The position numbers and the translations under genes are program-made. Positions 1 through 9,820 of a stretch of 64,000 nt of DNA are shown one piece after another. Within the stretch, counting starts at the first letter, position 1. Each line of letters begins with the position of its first letter. Under the pieces are notes generated by a model. That model was not told the origin of the DNA, did not search any database, and was given only the letters and a program-made list of their open reading frames with translations. The stretch lies in NCBI RefSeq assembly GCF_018294505.1, contig NC_057795.1, forward strand, positions 234,605,035 to 234,669,034, in the 5' to 3' direction. Source of the DNA: Triticum aestivum (Eukaryota; Streptophyta; Magnoliopsida; Poales; Poaceae).

Positions 1-1913
1 TTAGTGTGGAAGATGTGGCATCGTTGGTCTTCTTCTTGTTGATGTTGAAGTGTCAAGACTTTGGAGACAATGAGAGCGGGGCTCGAATCCTCATCACAAA
101 AGACTTGATCATCTTCATCCTCATTCACGCTCCGGTGCATGGCCACTTGCTCAATAGCTTCCATTTCATCTTCACTCATTGAGTCATAGGTGCCATCGTC
201 GTTGAGGATCATGGTGCGCTTGTTGGTGCATTGGAAGGCTTTGTGGCCTCGGCCGCCACAAGTGAAACACTTGAAGGAGCTTGTATTGACGGTCTCATCA
301 GTCAGAGTAGAGGAAGAAGCACGCGGCTTGTAGTTGCTTGTAGTAGGAGGAAGGCGACTTGAACTTGAGGAATGATTCTTGTATGATGTCTTGTCGTTGT
401 TGCTTGGAGAAGGCTTGGTTGACGTAGATGTTGGAGGAGTTGTTGAAGCTTGATTGTTGGAGAAGCCGTATGTCTTGGAGGAGTACTTGGCATACTTGAA
501 ATCATCTTGTACTTGACGTTCCGCCTTGGTCGCTTGATGTACTAGCTTGATGAGGTTGGAATAGGGTTGGAAGTCGGCGATCTTCTTGATGGGGTGATTA
601 AGTCCATTCAAGAATAGTGCCATTGTTCGCTCATCATCTTCCTTGACATTGGCTTGAATCATGGCTATTATCATTTCCTTGTAGTATTCTTCAACACTCT
701 TTGTTCCTTTCTTGAGGAGTTGTAGCTTCTTGAAGAGATCACGGTTGTAGTAGGTGGGCACAAATCGTGCTCTCATGACATCCTTCATTTGAGCCCAAGT
801 GGTGATTGGAGGGTCACCTCTTGCTTCTCGGCTCTCAAGGACTTGTTCCCACCATATGAGCACATAGTCTTGGAACTCAAGTGATGCCATTGTGATCTTC
901 TTCTCTTCGTCATAGTTGTGCAAACGAAAGATTTTGTCGACCTTCAATGCCCATGAGAGATATTCTTCCGGATCATTGCTTCCATTGAACTTGGGCATTG
1001 TGAATTTGAGTTTTCTGTATCGTTGCTCTTGCCTTGGAAAGTCCTCGAATGCTCGTTCCTCATGATGTCGCTCTTGGTGTTGAGGAGGGTCTTGGAGCAC
1101 TTGTTCCACTTGGTGTCGCTCTTGTTGCTCTTGAGGTTGAGGTGGAGCTTGACGAACTTGGGGAGGAGCTTGAGGAACTTGATGGTGCACACGTGGTTGA
1201 TAGTTCCTCTCTTGTATTTCTTCTCGAAGAGCTTCCTCTTGATTCCGCCGTTCGCGATTGCGGTTGGCGATGGCTCTACTTGATTCTTGAAGGACACGTT
1301 CCGCCTCAATAGCTTGTGCTTCTCGTTGATGTTGTTGAACACGTTGAGCCTCGATGTCTTGTTTCTCTTGGTGTAGACGCGCTCGTTCTTCTTCTTCTTG
1401 ATGACGAAGACGTTGTCGTTCTTGAGCTTGAGCAAAAGCGACTTGATTTGCTTGAGGACGATGGACTTGTTCATCAACTTGCTCTTTGGAATGTTTGTCG
1501 TGTAGTGTATCTCGAGATGCATGACGGTCTTGACGCGCGGCTCGTCGAAGTATGGTCGATGATGGTGTACTTGAGCCGGAGGAGGTGTCATCGGAGTGTC
1601 GACTTTAATGGCTCCGTCTTGAGTAGGAAGAAGTTGAAGAATGCCGGTTGACCAACAAAGCTCGGATCTCGTCCATTCTTGCATCATTCTCTTGCTTGTG
1701 CGCGTCAATTTTGTTGTCGAAGTAATCGCGTGTTCGTTGCTCGGAGAGTTGTAAGTCGGTGGCGAGGTTGTCGATGCGGTCATTCATAGCTTGTTGCTCT
1801 TGATGGAGCGCTCGTTGTGCACCAAAGAGGTGGCTCTTGGTGACGAAGGATGACATGTCGTTGTCTTGCTCGATGAAGAGTGGGTTGGTAGAGGAGCTTG
1901 GCCTATCCATCAT
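1..1913 (-). pseudogene. gypsy gag polyprotein, 3'-truncated by window edge, one nonsense codon
   Basis: Gag is the structural protein of the cytoplasmic virus-like particle. Translation from ATG at 1913 (MMDRPSSSTNPLF...) gives a glutamine- and arginine-rich, probably coiled-coil N-terminus. An in-frame TAA follows at 1605-1607. Past it the same frame stays open to base 1, about 530 codons. A capsid-like core contains LKFTMPKFNGSNDPEEYLSW and LIWWEQVLESREARGDPP. A CCHC zinc knuckle, CFTCGGRGHKAFQC (about 228-269), is followed by an acidic tail. The stop is the only break seen, so the copy is fairly young or was functional recently. Longer frames on either strand here are shadows: they lack gag motifs and are driven by the CAA/GAA-rich composition. 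Confidence 0.85.
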
Positions 1914-3238
1914 AAGAAAGTGGTAGTGAGTAGGAAAATGATAGAACAAAACCAAAGTTACCTTTTCCGAAGATTGTGGATGTAACAAGTACGATCCCAC
2001 GTGATGTTACAATAGGGGAATTGGTACCGGGAATTGTTTCTCACACCTACAAGTAAATGGTCTATGGAGGAGCTTGGTTAGGAAAGACACAAATAATTCA
2101 AGCAAATGTTAGTCGAGATGTTGATAAAGTTGAGAAGATTCACAAATGGCAAATAAGACAAATAGATCAACCTCCCAATATAACACGAGGAACACACACA
2201 CGGAAGATAAATGGGATCCGCACAACCAAGGAATGAGCTCGAAGATTCGAAACACGGGAAAAGCTCTTGTTGTACGGATACTAGAAAGACGCTAGCTCGA
2301 TGCACTAATGGGCTGGATACGCTAGTGCACCAACCTAATAGAGAATCTACTCGTCTCACTATCCCAAGTATGCATATGTATGTGGTGACCAAGATGATGC
2401 ACAAATGCGAAGGCTCGATGTTATTGCTTATAAGCTCTTTGCTTCTCTTCTCTTTTGCTTAAAAGCTTTTTATCATCATTTTTTTTTCAACTATGCCATG
2501 ATGCTTGATATGCGCGCCACACAACAAGATAACAAGTAGTAGATGCACGGGATGGACGAAACACTAAGACGTGGCCCGACAATACTCAACAAGCTAGTCT
2601 CAATGGGTAAGCTACGCAAAATGGCTCAAAGCTATCAAGTTAATGGCAAGGGAGTACAAAGTGTCGTCGAGGTTACCGTCCTTGCTTACGGTCGAAGATG
2701 ATCTTGTCGAAGTCAAAGTGTCGTCTGAGTCGATGATTGGTGGCGATGATGTTACCAAGTTGCGCCTAAGTAGCCGAAACACCTTAGGACACAAGAGAAA
2801 TCACAACCGAACACTCAACAAACACGTGGAATGGTGCGGTAGAACACGAGGGATGGTGGTGAAACAAAAAGAAGAATAACAGAAAATGGCCGAAAGTTTC
2901 TGGATGGCCCGTGCGCACGGGGTAAGTGAGGCCCGTGTGCACGGGGTCCCGATGGCCCGTGTGCACGGGGTCTCCCGAGAGCGGATGAACTTCTGTGATT
3001 TCATGGGGATTGCAAGTTTTTGGCCAAATTCCCGTGGGGGATTGGTGGGGATGATAGTGGAGGGGTAGATCCACTTGCCAAACACCAAATTCGTGGATCA
3101 AATCAACCAAATCTCACAAGATCAACAAATTGCAAGAAAAATTTTTGGGGCTATTTTTGGTGGGGATTTTCGGATTAGGACAAAAAACAACAAAATCAAG
3201 CTAGAAAGTGGAAGGTAGGGACTCCAAGATGTGAATCA
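1914..3238 (-). other. gypsy leader between primer binding site and gag
   Basis: This 1.3-kb stretch has no convincing coding frame. It is the 5' leader of the minus-strand gypsy element. It contains a cluster of near-palindromic CCCGTGYGCACGGG motifs (2904-2976), annotated separately. Confidence 0.6.
2904..2976. repeat. three CCCGTGYGCACGGG near-palindromes in the leader
   Basis: Three units of the form GCCCGTGCGCACGGGGT or GCCCGTGTGCACGGGGT sit about 25 bp apart. The same unit recurs at 3705-3842 near the LTR and pol 3' end. In one minus-strand frame the units read as a PCARA/PCTRA amino acid repeat. Whether this is coding, structural or both is not settled. Confidence 0.8.
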
Positions 3239-3242
3239 ACCT

Positions 3243-3256
3243 GGCTCATGATACCA
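3243..3256 (-). other. primer binding site, initiator tRNA-Met type
   Basis: The minus strand reads TGGTATCATGAGCC, five bases inside the LTR end. It resembles the common plant primer site TGGTATCAGAGC, which pairs with the 3' end of initiator tRNA-Met, with one small difference after position 8. Confidence 0.8.
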
Positions 3257-3261
3257 TATGA

Positions 3262-3853
3262 TGTAGGGTAGAACCCTAGGAAGGACCTTTTCACACTTGG
3301 AGGGGGAAAATGGAGAGAAATCACAAGAACACAAAGAAGAACACAAAGGGACAATCACTCCAACAATTCTCGATTACACATCCACTAGAGTAACAACACA
3401 TGATCCACAAGTCTCAAACACAATCAAAGGAAAGATACAATGGCAAAGTTCATCCCAAATCCAAAGGAAGAGGGGTCTTGGTGGTAGTATTCTCCCAATG
3501 GAGGTCTCGAAATCCTCAAGGATTCTTCCCTAATGGGGTCTTGATCCTCAAAGAGGGAAGGTAATGGAGCAAAGCTCACCAAGATAGCATCCAATACTTT
3601 GCTAACCCTAAACATGGCCCTAGGTACGAAATATATAGGCTTGGGGTCGAAGGAGACAAAGGGGAGCCGAAGATCCAATCTCAGCCGGCCATCCTGGGAG
3701 GCCCGTGCGCATAGTGTAAGTTGGCCCCGTGCGCACGGGGGTCCCGTGGGCACGGTACACGCCCGTGCGCACGGGGTGCTCCAGCGCCGGGTTCCTGTGT
3801 AGCCCATGGGCACGGGGTCTCTAGGGCCCGTGCGCACGGGGTCACCTGGGACA
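3262..3853 (-). repeat. gypsy LTR (inner edge certain, outer edge uncertain)
   Basis: On the minus strand the LTR ends ...TTCTACCCTACA at 3262, directly before the primer binding site. It contains a TATA-like box (CCTATATATTTCG, about 3625-3640). I could not find the opposite TG terminus. A reading frame continuing from the pol 3' end runs as far as 3681, so the true LTR may begin closer to 3690 than 3853. Confidence 0.6.
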
Positions 3854-4150
3854 TGCTGTTTTGCGGCTGCTGCACTCCTTCTTGATCCTTATGGCCTTGG
3901 GGTGGTTCTCCTTCTCCTTGGGGATGCTCCTGAGCTCCTTGGTGGTGTTCCACTTCATACCTAAGGATGCATAGCATATTTTAGTGAGGTAGTATACATG
4001 TTCCATTTGTGTCCATATGCAAGTCTAGTAGGAAGGAGTTCACCTCGGTTTCCAAAGCACGTGCTCTAGCTCTTGTCATGGGTCCTTGTGGGGGTGGATG
4101 TGTTGATGTAGAGTCCATGGGGATAATGGAAGGATGCTCCGCATCAGCTT
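3684..4150 (-). pseudogene. gypsy pol C-terminal end fragment
   Basis: The minus-strand frame includes GPMTRARARALETEVNSFLL, then HMDTNGTCILPH, a TAA (3981-3983), and NMLCILRYEVEHHQGAQEHP in the same frame. GPMTRARAR-type sequence is what I recall from the extreme C-terminus of Triticeae gypsy polyproteins, so this is probably a pol tail. Its position upstream of the LTR on the same strand is unexpected for a single element (see findings). It abuts a CACTA end fragment at about 4155. Confidence 0.6.
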
Positions 4151-4154
4151 GTGT

Positions 4155-4293
4155 GCCGGGAGGGCCTATCCCCGACTGTTTCTGGGTCGTGTGGGAAGGA
4201 CCCCCCTATCGCCCACACTCACTTGGTGACGGTTCCAAATGCCGTCGCGGAAAGGGGTTTAAAACCGTTTGTATAGCATCGACGCGTACCAGT
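4155..4293. mobile_element. CACTA terminal fragment (ends ...GTACCAGTG)
   Basis: This 139-bp block is an inverted relative (roughly 85% by eye) of 48,136-48,275. Read on the minus strand it starts CACTGGTACGCG at 4293, the CACTG form of a CACTA-superfamily terminus. Both copies share TATACAAACGG, TTTAAACCCCTTTCCGCGAC and GTGAGTGTGGGCGAT. The rest of this element is missing, because gypsy sequence begins at the inner side. Confidence 0.65.
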
Positions 4294-4540
4294 GTTCATG
4301 CCCTCTTTTTTTCCACACTATATATTGCATCTGTCTCTCATACAATGTTTGTACATTCAACTATGTTTCCTGTTTATCAGCCATTTGAATTGGAGCGGGT
4401 GATGGCAGTATCTAGCGGAGTAAAAACATGATCTTCAAATAAAACAGTGCTACCTCTTGGTGGAGATTGCACCCCGGTTGTACATGCACGAGAACTAGCC
4501 CTACCACACATAACCCAAACTCTCACAGATTTCTACTGCG

Positions 4541-6305
4541 ATGGACAGAGAACCAGCTTCACCCAACCTAACCCCAACCCCAGCAGACACTAACCCAGTT
4601 CCTATTGACACAACACCATCTCCACCAGAGAGCTCCCAAACAAGAGCAGTTAGTAAGGCAGCTCCAGTGCCCAAAGTACCAGTACTACCACGGCGAACCT
4701 CAACTCCACTAGTTAGTACACCTATTTCTGTGGAGGAAGCACAACTAGCCATTCTTACTTTAGCATCTATTGCATTTGATGTTGTTAAACCTATGTGCGT
4801 ATCTTCCCATCATGGAAATATTATACTGAAGATGAAGGAAAATGCCAGTTGCAGGTGTTTGTCCAGGAATTATGTGTAAGTAATGTTATTCATGGCAATT
4901 ACTTTGCTTTGTCCCATACATTCTACCTCCATGATGGTTATAATACAACAAATTTGCCCATTTTTCTCTATAGAGAAGGACCGATTTGGAAAAACAGGAT
5001 GAGGTAACCTGTGCTAATACCTCTGCTATCTTCAAGAATGCTTGGTGGCAGTATCAGAATTACCTAAAGAAAACGTACTTCAGTGGCAAAGAAACTCATC
5101 AAATTCCCTGATGTTCTTCTGAGACACATTTACTGGACAATGACTGGGAAGGCCTTGTTCTGTACTGGTCCCGAACCAAGAATGTGGTAAGGTCTATGAG
5201 CTCATTTTTTATTTTTGAGTACTATATGCCTGCGTCTTACTGTATTCTGTTCATGTAGAATAAGTGCTTAAACCTGAAGAACAACTGTTCTCATTTAAGA
5301 TTCAATTGCTATCCTGCATACTACTTTGCTCTTGTATCACTGTGTTTACTCATACTAACTTATTTTTAAATTGAAGGATCCAACCAAAACTCCAATGGCA
5401 CAACAGTTATGTTTACGCATGTTTCTTTAACAGATTTTCTCTTATAAATAGCTCTGTTGATTTCAATTTCAATTGTGTATACAGTTGACTTCTCATATCA
5501 TGCACATTACTCGCATCACAACAGAGCCAATAGTGTTGTTGTACATGTAGACCCGTGGTACCCATCTGAAACCTTGTTGTGCCGTGTAGTTTCCCATAGT
5601 TTGTATTCTTTCAGTGTTGCTTTGTCTTGAGCTGATATGATTTTAACCGTGTCTCTATTTTAATTTGGCAAGACAATGCAGTGACCATAGGACATAGATA
5701 TATGTTTGTTTGATGCTTTTATTATGTACTACTTGGCAATAGAAGACGTGGTAGTTTAATCCTGTCCAACTTACTAATGAACTGGTTCACCGGAATGAGT
5801 TTTATATACTAGTACATGCTAAACCTATTATGTGTCTGCTTGTTTCTTCTTTTAGAATGCTGACAAAATATTGGGGAAGAGTGCCTTATTAAGCAATGAT
5901 AAAGGGAGTAATGCAGATAAGGTTCAGGATAGTGAGACGTCCTTGTTGGTCTGTAGCAAAGCTGATAAAATAGCTAAGGAAAATTATCTTGAAGACAGTG
6001 AGACAACCCCAAAGTCCTGTCTTGGTTTAGTGTTCAAGTTACTGGCCACTACCGCTGGCACAAGCTATTCAGACTCACTGTCTGAATCAGTTCGGTTTCT
6101 TGAGTCTCAACTACAAGCTGAAAGACATCGATCAGCGGTGCTGCGACAAGAAGCCGAAGGACCGCGGAATTCCCTAGAGCATTCGGATGCATACTTTCTA
6201 GTGCAACAGCAAGCGTTGGAGGATTTTAGCGCCAAACAGGACAAAGCTAATAAGCTTGCTAAGCTTATTGCCAGCATGGTTGATACCCAGCATAACGTTT
6301 CTTGA
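4541..6305 (+). pseudogene. Transposase_24-like (Ptta/En/Spm) CACTA accessory protein gene, 4 visible exons
   Basis: Exon A (4541-4875) begins MDREPASPNLTPTPADTN and ends in sequence readable, after a small frameshift near 4800, as FPSWKYYTEDEGKCQLQVF before the donor GTAAGT at 4876. Exon B (4974-5186) has acceptor CTCTATAG, the peptide ANTSAIFKNAWWQYQNYLKK, a stop near 5110, then in another frame DNDWEGLVLYWSRTKN before GTAAGG. Exon C starts at 5259 (NKCLNLKNNCSHLRF). The last exon (5856-6305) encodes about 150 residues ending in a heptad-rich coiled coil (SVRFLESQLQAERHRS ... KANKLAKLIASMVD). WEGLVLYWSR followed by a basic/NN segment resembles the plant Transposase_24 family, known from CACTA elements. 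The frameshift and stop make it a pseudogene. First exons may be missing. Confidence 0.6.
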
Positions 6306-6639
6306 GCTCTTCTGAAGTTGTTTCAATTATGGACTTGTTTTGTTACCGCGTTTATTTGCACTGCTAGGTAATTTAGACGACCAGTGTATGTAATATCCTG
6401 CTTTGTTCCCTATATTTGCACTTGTGGCGAACTTTGATGCCCAGTGGACGTAAAATGTGTAATAGCCGTCATAGCCTAGCGTTAGTTGCTTGTTTATTTG
6501 TTTCCTTATTGTCTTGTTTAGTTGTTTTCTTGTAGTCACTACAGTTCTTTTTCCGCGTTTTTCTAGTGGCCTATTTTTATAACTAGGCCACAATAACCAT
6601 GGCAACACACAGGCTGTTGTAACCATGGTCCTGCTACCT
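6306..6639. other. 3' flank of the CACTA gene, no gene seen
   Basis: This AT-rich sequence runs from the stop codon to the subterminal repeats. It contains two diverged copies of a segment with TTTGCAC...CCAGTG near 6355 and 6415. No coding frame is supported. Confidence 0.5.
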
Positions 6640-7069
6640 TTTGTAGTGACCATGGCCCTCCATAGGCTGTACGATCCATGGGGCTTCTACGGGCCGGACG
6701 ATCAATGGGCCTTCTACGGGCGGTAGGATCCATGGGCCTTCTACAGGCCGTAGGATCCATGGGCCTTCTATGGGTCATCTAATCTATGGGCCTTGTACGG
6801 GCCGTATCATCGTTTCGCCAAACATGGGTCGTATTATTCATGGACCAATAACGGTCAGCAAAATGGGCCATAAATGGGCTAGAGTGGAAATCGTATGTTT
6901 TATGGCCTGACCATAACGGGCCGTTAATAGGCCGTATTTGATAACACTATGAAAACGGCCCAACGAATTAATGGGCCACAAATGGGCCGACTGTAACCAT
7001 GGGCTGAATTTGGCCCACAAGTAGAAAAGACCAGCAATGGGCCGTAAGTAGCCGAATGCTGGAAATGAG
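6640..7069. repeat. CACTA subterminal repeats, left block (ATGGGCC / GGGCCGT)
   Basis: Dozens of short ATGGGCC, GGGCCGTA and TGGGCCGTAA motifs occur in both orientations. Between 6672 and 6805 they form five or six tandem units of about 29 bp (core GATCCATGGGCCTTCTAC). In CACTA elements such subterminal motifs are binding sites for the TnpA-type protein. The block stops at the ATGAG target duplication of the inserted gypsy and resumes at 17,406. Confidence 0.75.
7065..7069. other. target-site duplication ATGAG, left copy
   Basis: ATGAG lies directly before the 5' LTR and is repeated directly after the 3' LTR at 17,401-17,405. Both copies sit in the same kind of subterminal repeat, which proves that the gypsy element split the CACTA remnant. 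Confidence 0.95.
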
Positions 7070-7539
7070 TGAGGGAGTCCTGGATTAAGGGTTCCTCGGG
7101 CAGCCGGATTATATACTTGGGCCGGACTGTTGGGCTATGAAGATACAAGATAAAAGACTTCTTCCCGTGTCCGGATGGGACTCTCCTTTGCGTGGAAGGC
7201 AAGCTTGGCAATTCGGATATGTAGATTCCTTTCTCTTTAACCGACTTTGTGTAACCCTAGCCCCCTCTGGTGTCTATATAAACCGGAGGGTTTAGTCCGA
7301 AGGATAACAATCATAATCATAGGCTAGACTTCTAGGGTATAGCCATTACGATCTCGTGGTAGATCAACTCTTGTAATACTCATATTCATCAAGATCAATC
7401 AAGTAGGAACTAGGGTATTACGTCCATAGAGAGGGCCCAAACCTGGGTAAACATTGTGTCCCCCGCCTCCTGTTACCATTAGCCTCAAACGGACAGTTCG
7501 GAACCGCCTACCCGAGATCCGCCGGTTTTGACACCGACA
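7070..7539 (+). repeat. 5' LTR of the Fatima-like element
   Basis: It starts TGAGGGAGTCCTGG and ends TTTTGACACCGACA. The promoter TATA box CTATATAAA is at 7274-7282. It is followed by TTGGTGCTTTCATTGAGAG, the usual start of the internal region in this family; I cannot assign the primer tRNA. Confidence 0.95.
7274..7282 (+). promoter_or_regulatory. LTR TATA box (CTATATAAA)
   Basis: CTATATAAACCGGAGGG is identical in both LTRs and sits about 260 bp before the LTR end, the expected place for the RNA polymerase II core promoter that makes the genomic transcript. Confidence 0.7.
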
Positions 7540-7565
7540 TTGGTGCTTTCATTGAGAGTTCCGCT

Positions 7566-8771
7566 ATGACGTTGAAGATAGGCTTGATAGCTCGCCTTGT
7601 TATCAAGGACAACATCACCTCCAGGGGAGCCCTGGCCTCCGGCCAAATCCTCCGATTGGGCGGCTTCACTATGACCGCCCGTTCGGCCGTCGGGCCAACG
7701 ATGACTTCTCGGTTCATCGAAAATCGCCTCTGCGTCAGCGCAGAATACTCTGAACAGATGGACTCGATGGAGTTGTCATCTTTAAACGAACTCCTGGATC
7801 GCATCGCTGCCTTGGGAGTCGCTATGGACTATGATCGGATTGGCATAAACCCGACCAGAGAGAAATTGAATCTCCACCGATCACCCATCAGATAGCGGTA
7901 GTGGAGGAGCAAGGTGAGGACTCATCCTCTATATTGATGACAAACTATGTTCGAACTTCCGAGTTCATAGAGCCGGACACCCGCCTGCGGGAAGACTGTC
8001 CCATGCTCTGAACCTAGAGTCATACGGTGGGCCTGAAAAACTGGTTGATATCCCGGAGCCCGGACTGTTAAGCTCGGAAGTCTCTCAAACTCCGGATCCC
8101 AGATTAGGTCAGGGTCCGGACTTAAATCCACCCACCCACCCAGATACAAGCGACTTACCCACATCAGACAGCAGTCCCAGGAAACGGTCCACCAATTTTG
8201 GGCCAGATTCCTCCTTGTCAAGGACAAGATCAAAGACTGCCGCGATGAAGACGCAATCTCATTATTCTGCAAAAATTGCACGGACGAGGGAATCCTCGAT
8301 GTAATCAACCGCCGTCACGTATCACACTTCGTTGACTTGGCAACAATAGTACAGAAGTACTGCGCAATGGAAAGCGCCTGGCAAACTCAGGCAGCCTCTT
8401 GGGAGCCACCAGTTTACACTAAACCCCTCGTCCAGACAAAAAGGATGCACCCTCATAGGTCGCCTGATCCAATAACAAAAAAATCAAAGCCCATTGCAGG
8501 GCGCAGAACCGTCCTGGAGGGATGGATCGATAGGCCGTGCAAAATACACACAATACCGGATACCGTACCAACTCATAGCCATAGAGCATGTTGGATACTC
8601 CGACAGGTGGCCAAAAGCGGCCAGGACCTCCTCACCAAAATTACCGCAGAGCAACATCCCACGGAAGACAACAACCCTACAGTATTAACGGTCTTCGAGA
8701 CCTTCACCTCAAACAATAGGCACAAAAGGGCACTCTGCGCCTCGCCGAAGTCTTCAAAGTTGCAGAAATAA
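7566..8771 (+). pseudogene. Fatima-like gag remnant
   Basis: Two coding pieces in different frames are visible. The first (7566-7895) begins MTLKIGLIARLVIKDN and stops at TAG. The second runs from about 8264 to 8771 and includes CTDEGILDVINRRHVSHF, TVLEGWIDRPCKIHTIP and NNPTVLTVFETFTSNNR. These match the gag to pre-protease linker of this family as I remember it. The 370 bases between them hold several stops and no clear frame. No zinc knuckle was found. Confidence 0.7.
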
Positions 8772-9820
8772 ACCCATGGAACACCACGGCCATAACTTTC
8801 AATAACAGTGACGAACCAAAATTCAGAACAGTCTGGGCACCAGCTGCATTGGTCCTCAGTCCGATTGTGGACGGCTTTCGGCTTACCAAAGTGCTCATGG
8901 ACGGCGGCAGCGGACTAAACCTCATTTACGAGGAAACTCTCAACAAAATGGAAATAGACAGGAGCCGCATTGAGCAAAGTAGCACGACCTTCCGAGGAAT
9001 TATTCCCAGTCAGGAGGCGCGATGTGTGGGAAAAATCACACTCGATGTGGTATTCGACACGCCGGAGAATTATCGGCCCGAAGAGATAACCTTTTTTTTC
9101 GAGAGTACGCCAAAGGCGTACCATATTTTTATAGAAGAAAGAGAGTGAATGTACAAGAGCGGCACTAGCTAGATGAAAGCATCCCAGCTAGGCCAAAACC
9201 CACAACACCCTTTACACTCGATAACTAAAACTCTAAGGCTACACTCTCACAAAATGTGTTAAACTACCAACTCCAAATCTAGCAAGGCTCCATTGCTTGA
9301 CTTCTCGGAAGATATCATCCGCCAACTCCATCGGGGTCCTTTGTTGCTGCACCCTGTTGAAAACACGTCCGTTTCTTTGCTTCCAGAGCTCCCAGGCAAC
9401 TAGTATGACGAAGGTGTCGTAACCTCTCTTTATCGGTCCGAAGAGATAACCTTTCAAGTGGCCCCTTTCAGCAGTGGATATCATGCCCTGTTAGGGCGAG
9501 ATGCATTTGCAAGCTTCCAAGCTATACCCCTTTACGGGTACATGAAGCTCAAGATGCCCGGGCCCAATGGAATCATCACTCTTGCCAGTGATCCAGACAT
9601 AGCACTCTGCACCGAAAACAAAACCGCTGCCTTGGCCCTCGAGGCATTGTCTGAAGCCCTTGCGGCCGAAGAATTAACCGCATTGCGCTCCACGGTGGAT
9701 AGGGACGACGTGATACTCTATAAGCGATCCAAATCCACCTCCTTTAAACCAGCAGATGAAATAGTCAAATTCCAGGTCCACCCAACGGACTCCACGAAGA
9801 CATCATCCATCGGGGCATAG
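8772..9820 (+). pseudogene. Fatima-like retropepsin (aspartic protease) region, split by a LINE
   Basis: The frame reads SPIVDGFRLTKVLMDGGSGL then NLIYEETLNKMEIDRSR, with the retropepsin active-site segment LMDGGS (Asp near 8899; DGGS replaces the textbook DTG/DSG, as usual in this lineage). After RPEEITF it is interrupted at 9095 and resumes at about 9455 with QVAPFSSGYHALLGRDAF. It ends at a TAG (9818-9820) after TKTSSIGA. The enzyme would cleave the Gag-Pol polyprotein. The insert is the antisense LINE listed separately. Confidence 0.8.
9095..9430 (-). mobile_element. 5'-truncated LINE (non-LTR retrotransposon) insert
   Basis: About 336 bp is inserted in the protease frame. It is flanked by a 24-bp direct repeat with one mismatch (9071-9094 and 9431-9454; shared core CCGAAGAGATAACCTTT). 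On the minus strand it reads the end of an L1-type ORF2 (TFVILVAWELWKQRNGRVFN ... REVKQWSLARFGVG, then a stop near 9239), a 3' UTR with a small hairpin (TACGCCTTTGGCGTA) and an A-tail (T-run at 9092-9099). WELWKQRN is the typical last conserved block of plant LINE ORF2. Long TSD, A-tail and 5' truncation all fit target-primed reverse transcription. Confidence 0.92.

Larger units (their letters stand above)
1..3853 (-). mobile_element. Ty3/gypsy LTR retrotransposon, 5' part (partial)
   Basis: Read on the minus strand the order is LTR, primer binding site, a 1.3-kb leader and gag, which is the 5' half of a Ty3/gypsy element. The rest (pol and far LTR) lies beyond the window start. The junction LTR / TATGA / TGGTATCATGAGCC is seen directly and fixes the inner LTR edge at 3262. 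The outer LTR edge is not resolved, so 3853 is a guess. I do not assign a named family. Confidence 0.85.

Noticed and set aside
944..1783. 279-codon minus-strand frame
   Set aside because: It overlaps gag in another frame, has Lys/Asn-rich random composition, and none of the capsid or knuckle motifs, which lie in the other frame.
6637..6652. CACTA terminus (TTTTGTAGTG)
   Set aside because: Ten-base match only, in the middle of subterminal repeats and without a TSD or flanking terminal sequence.
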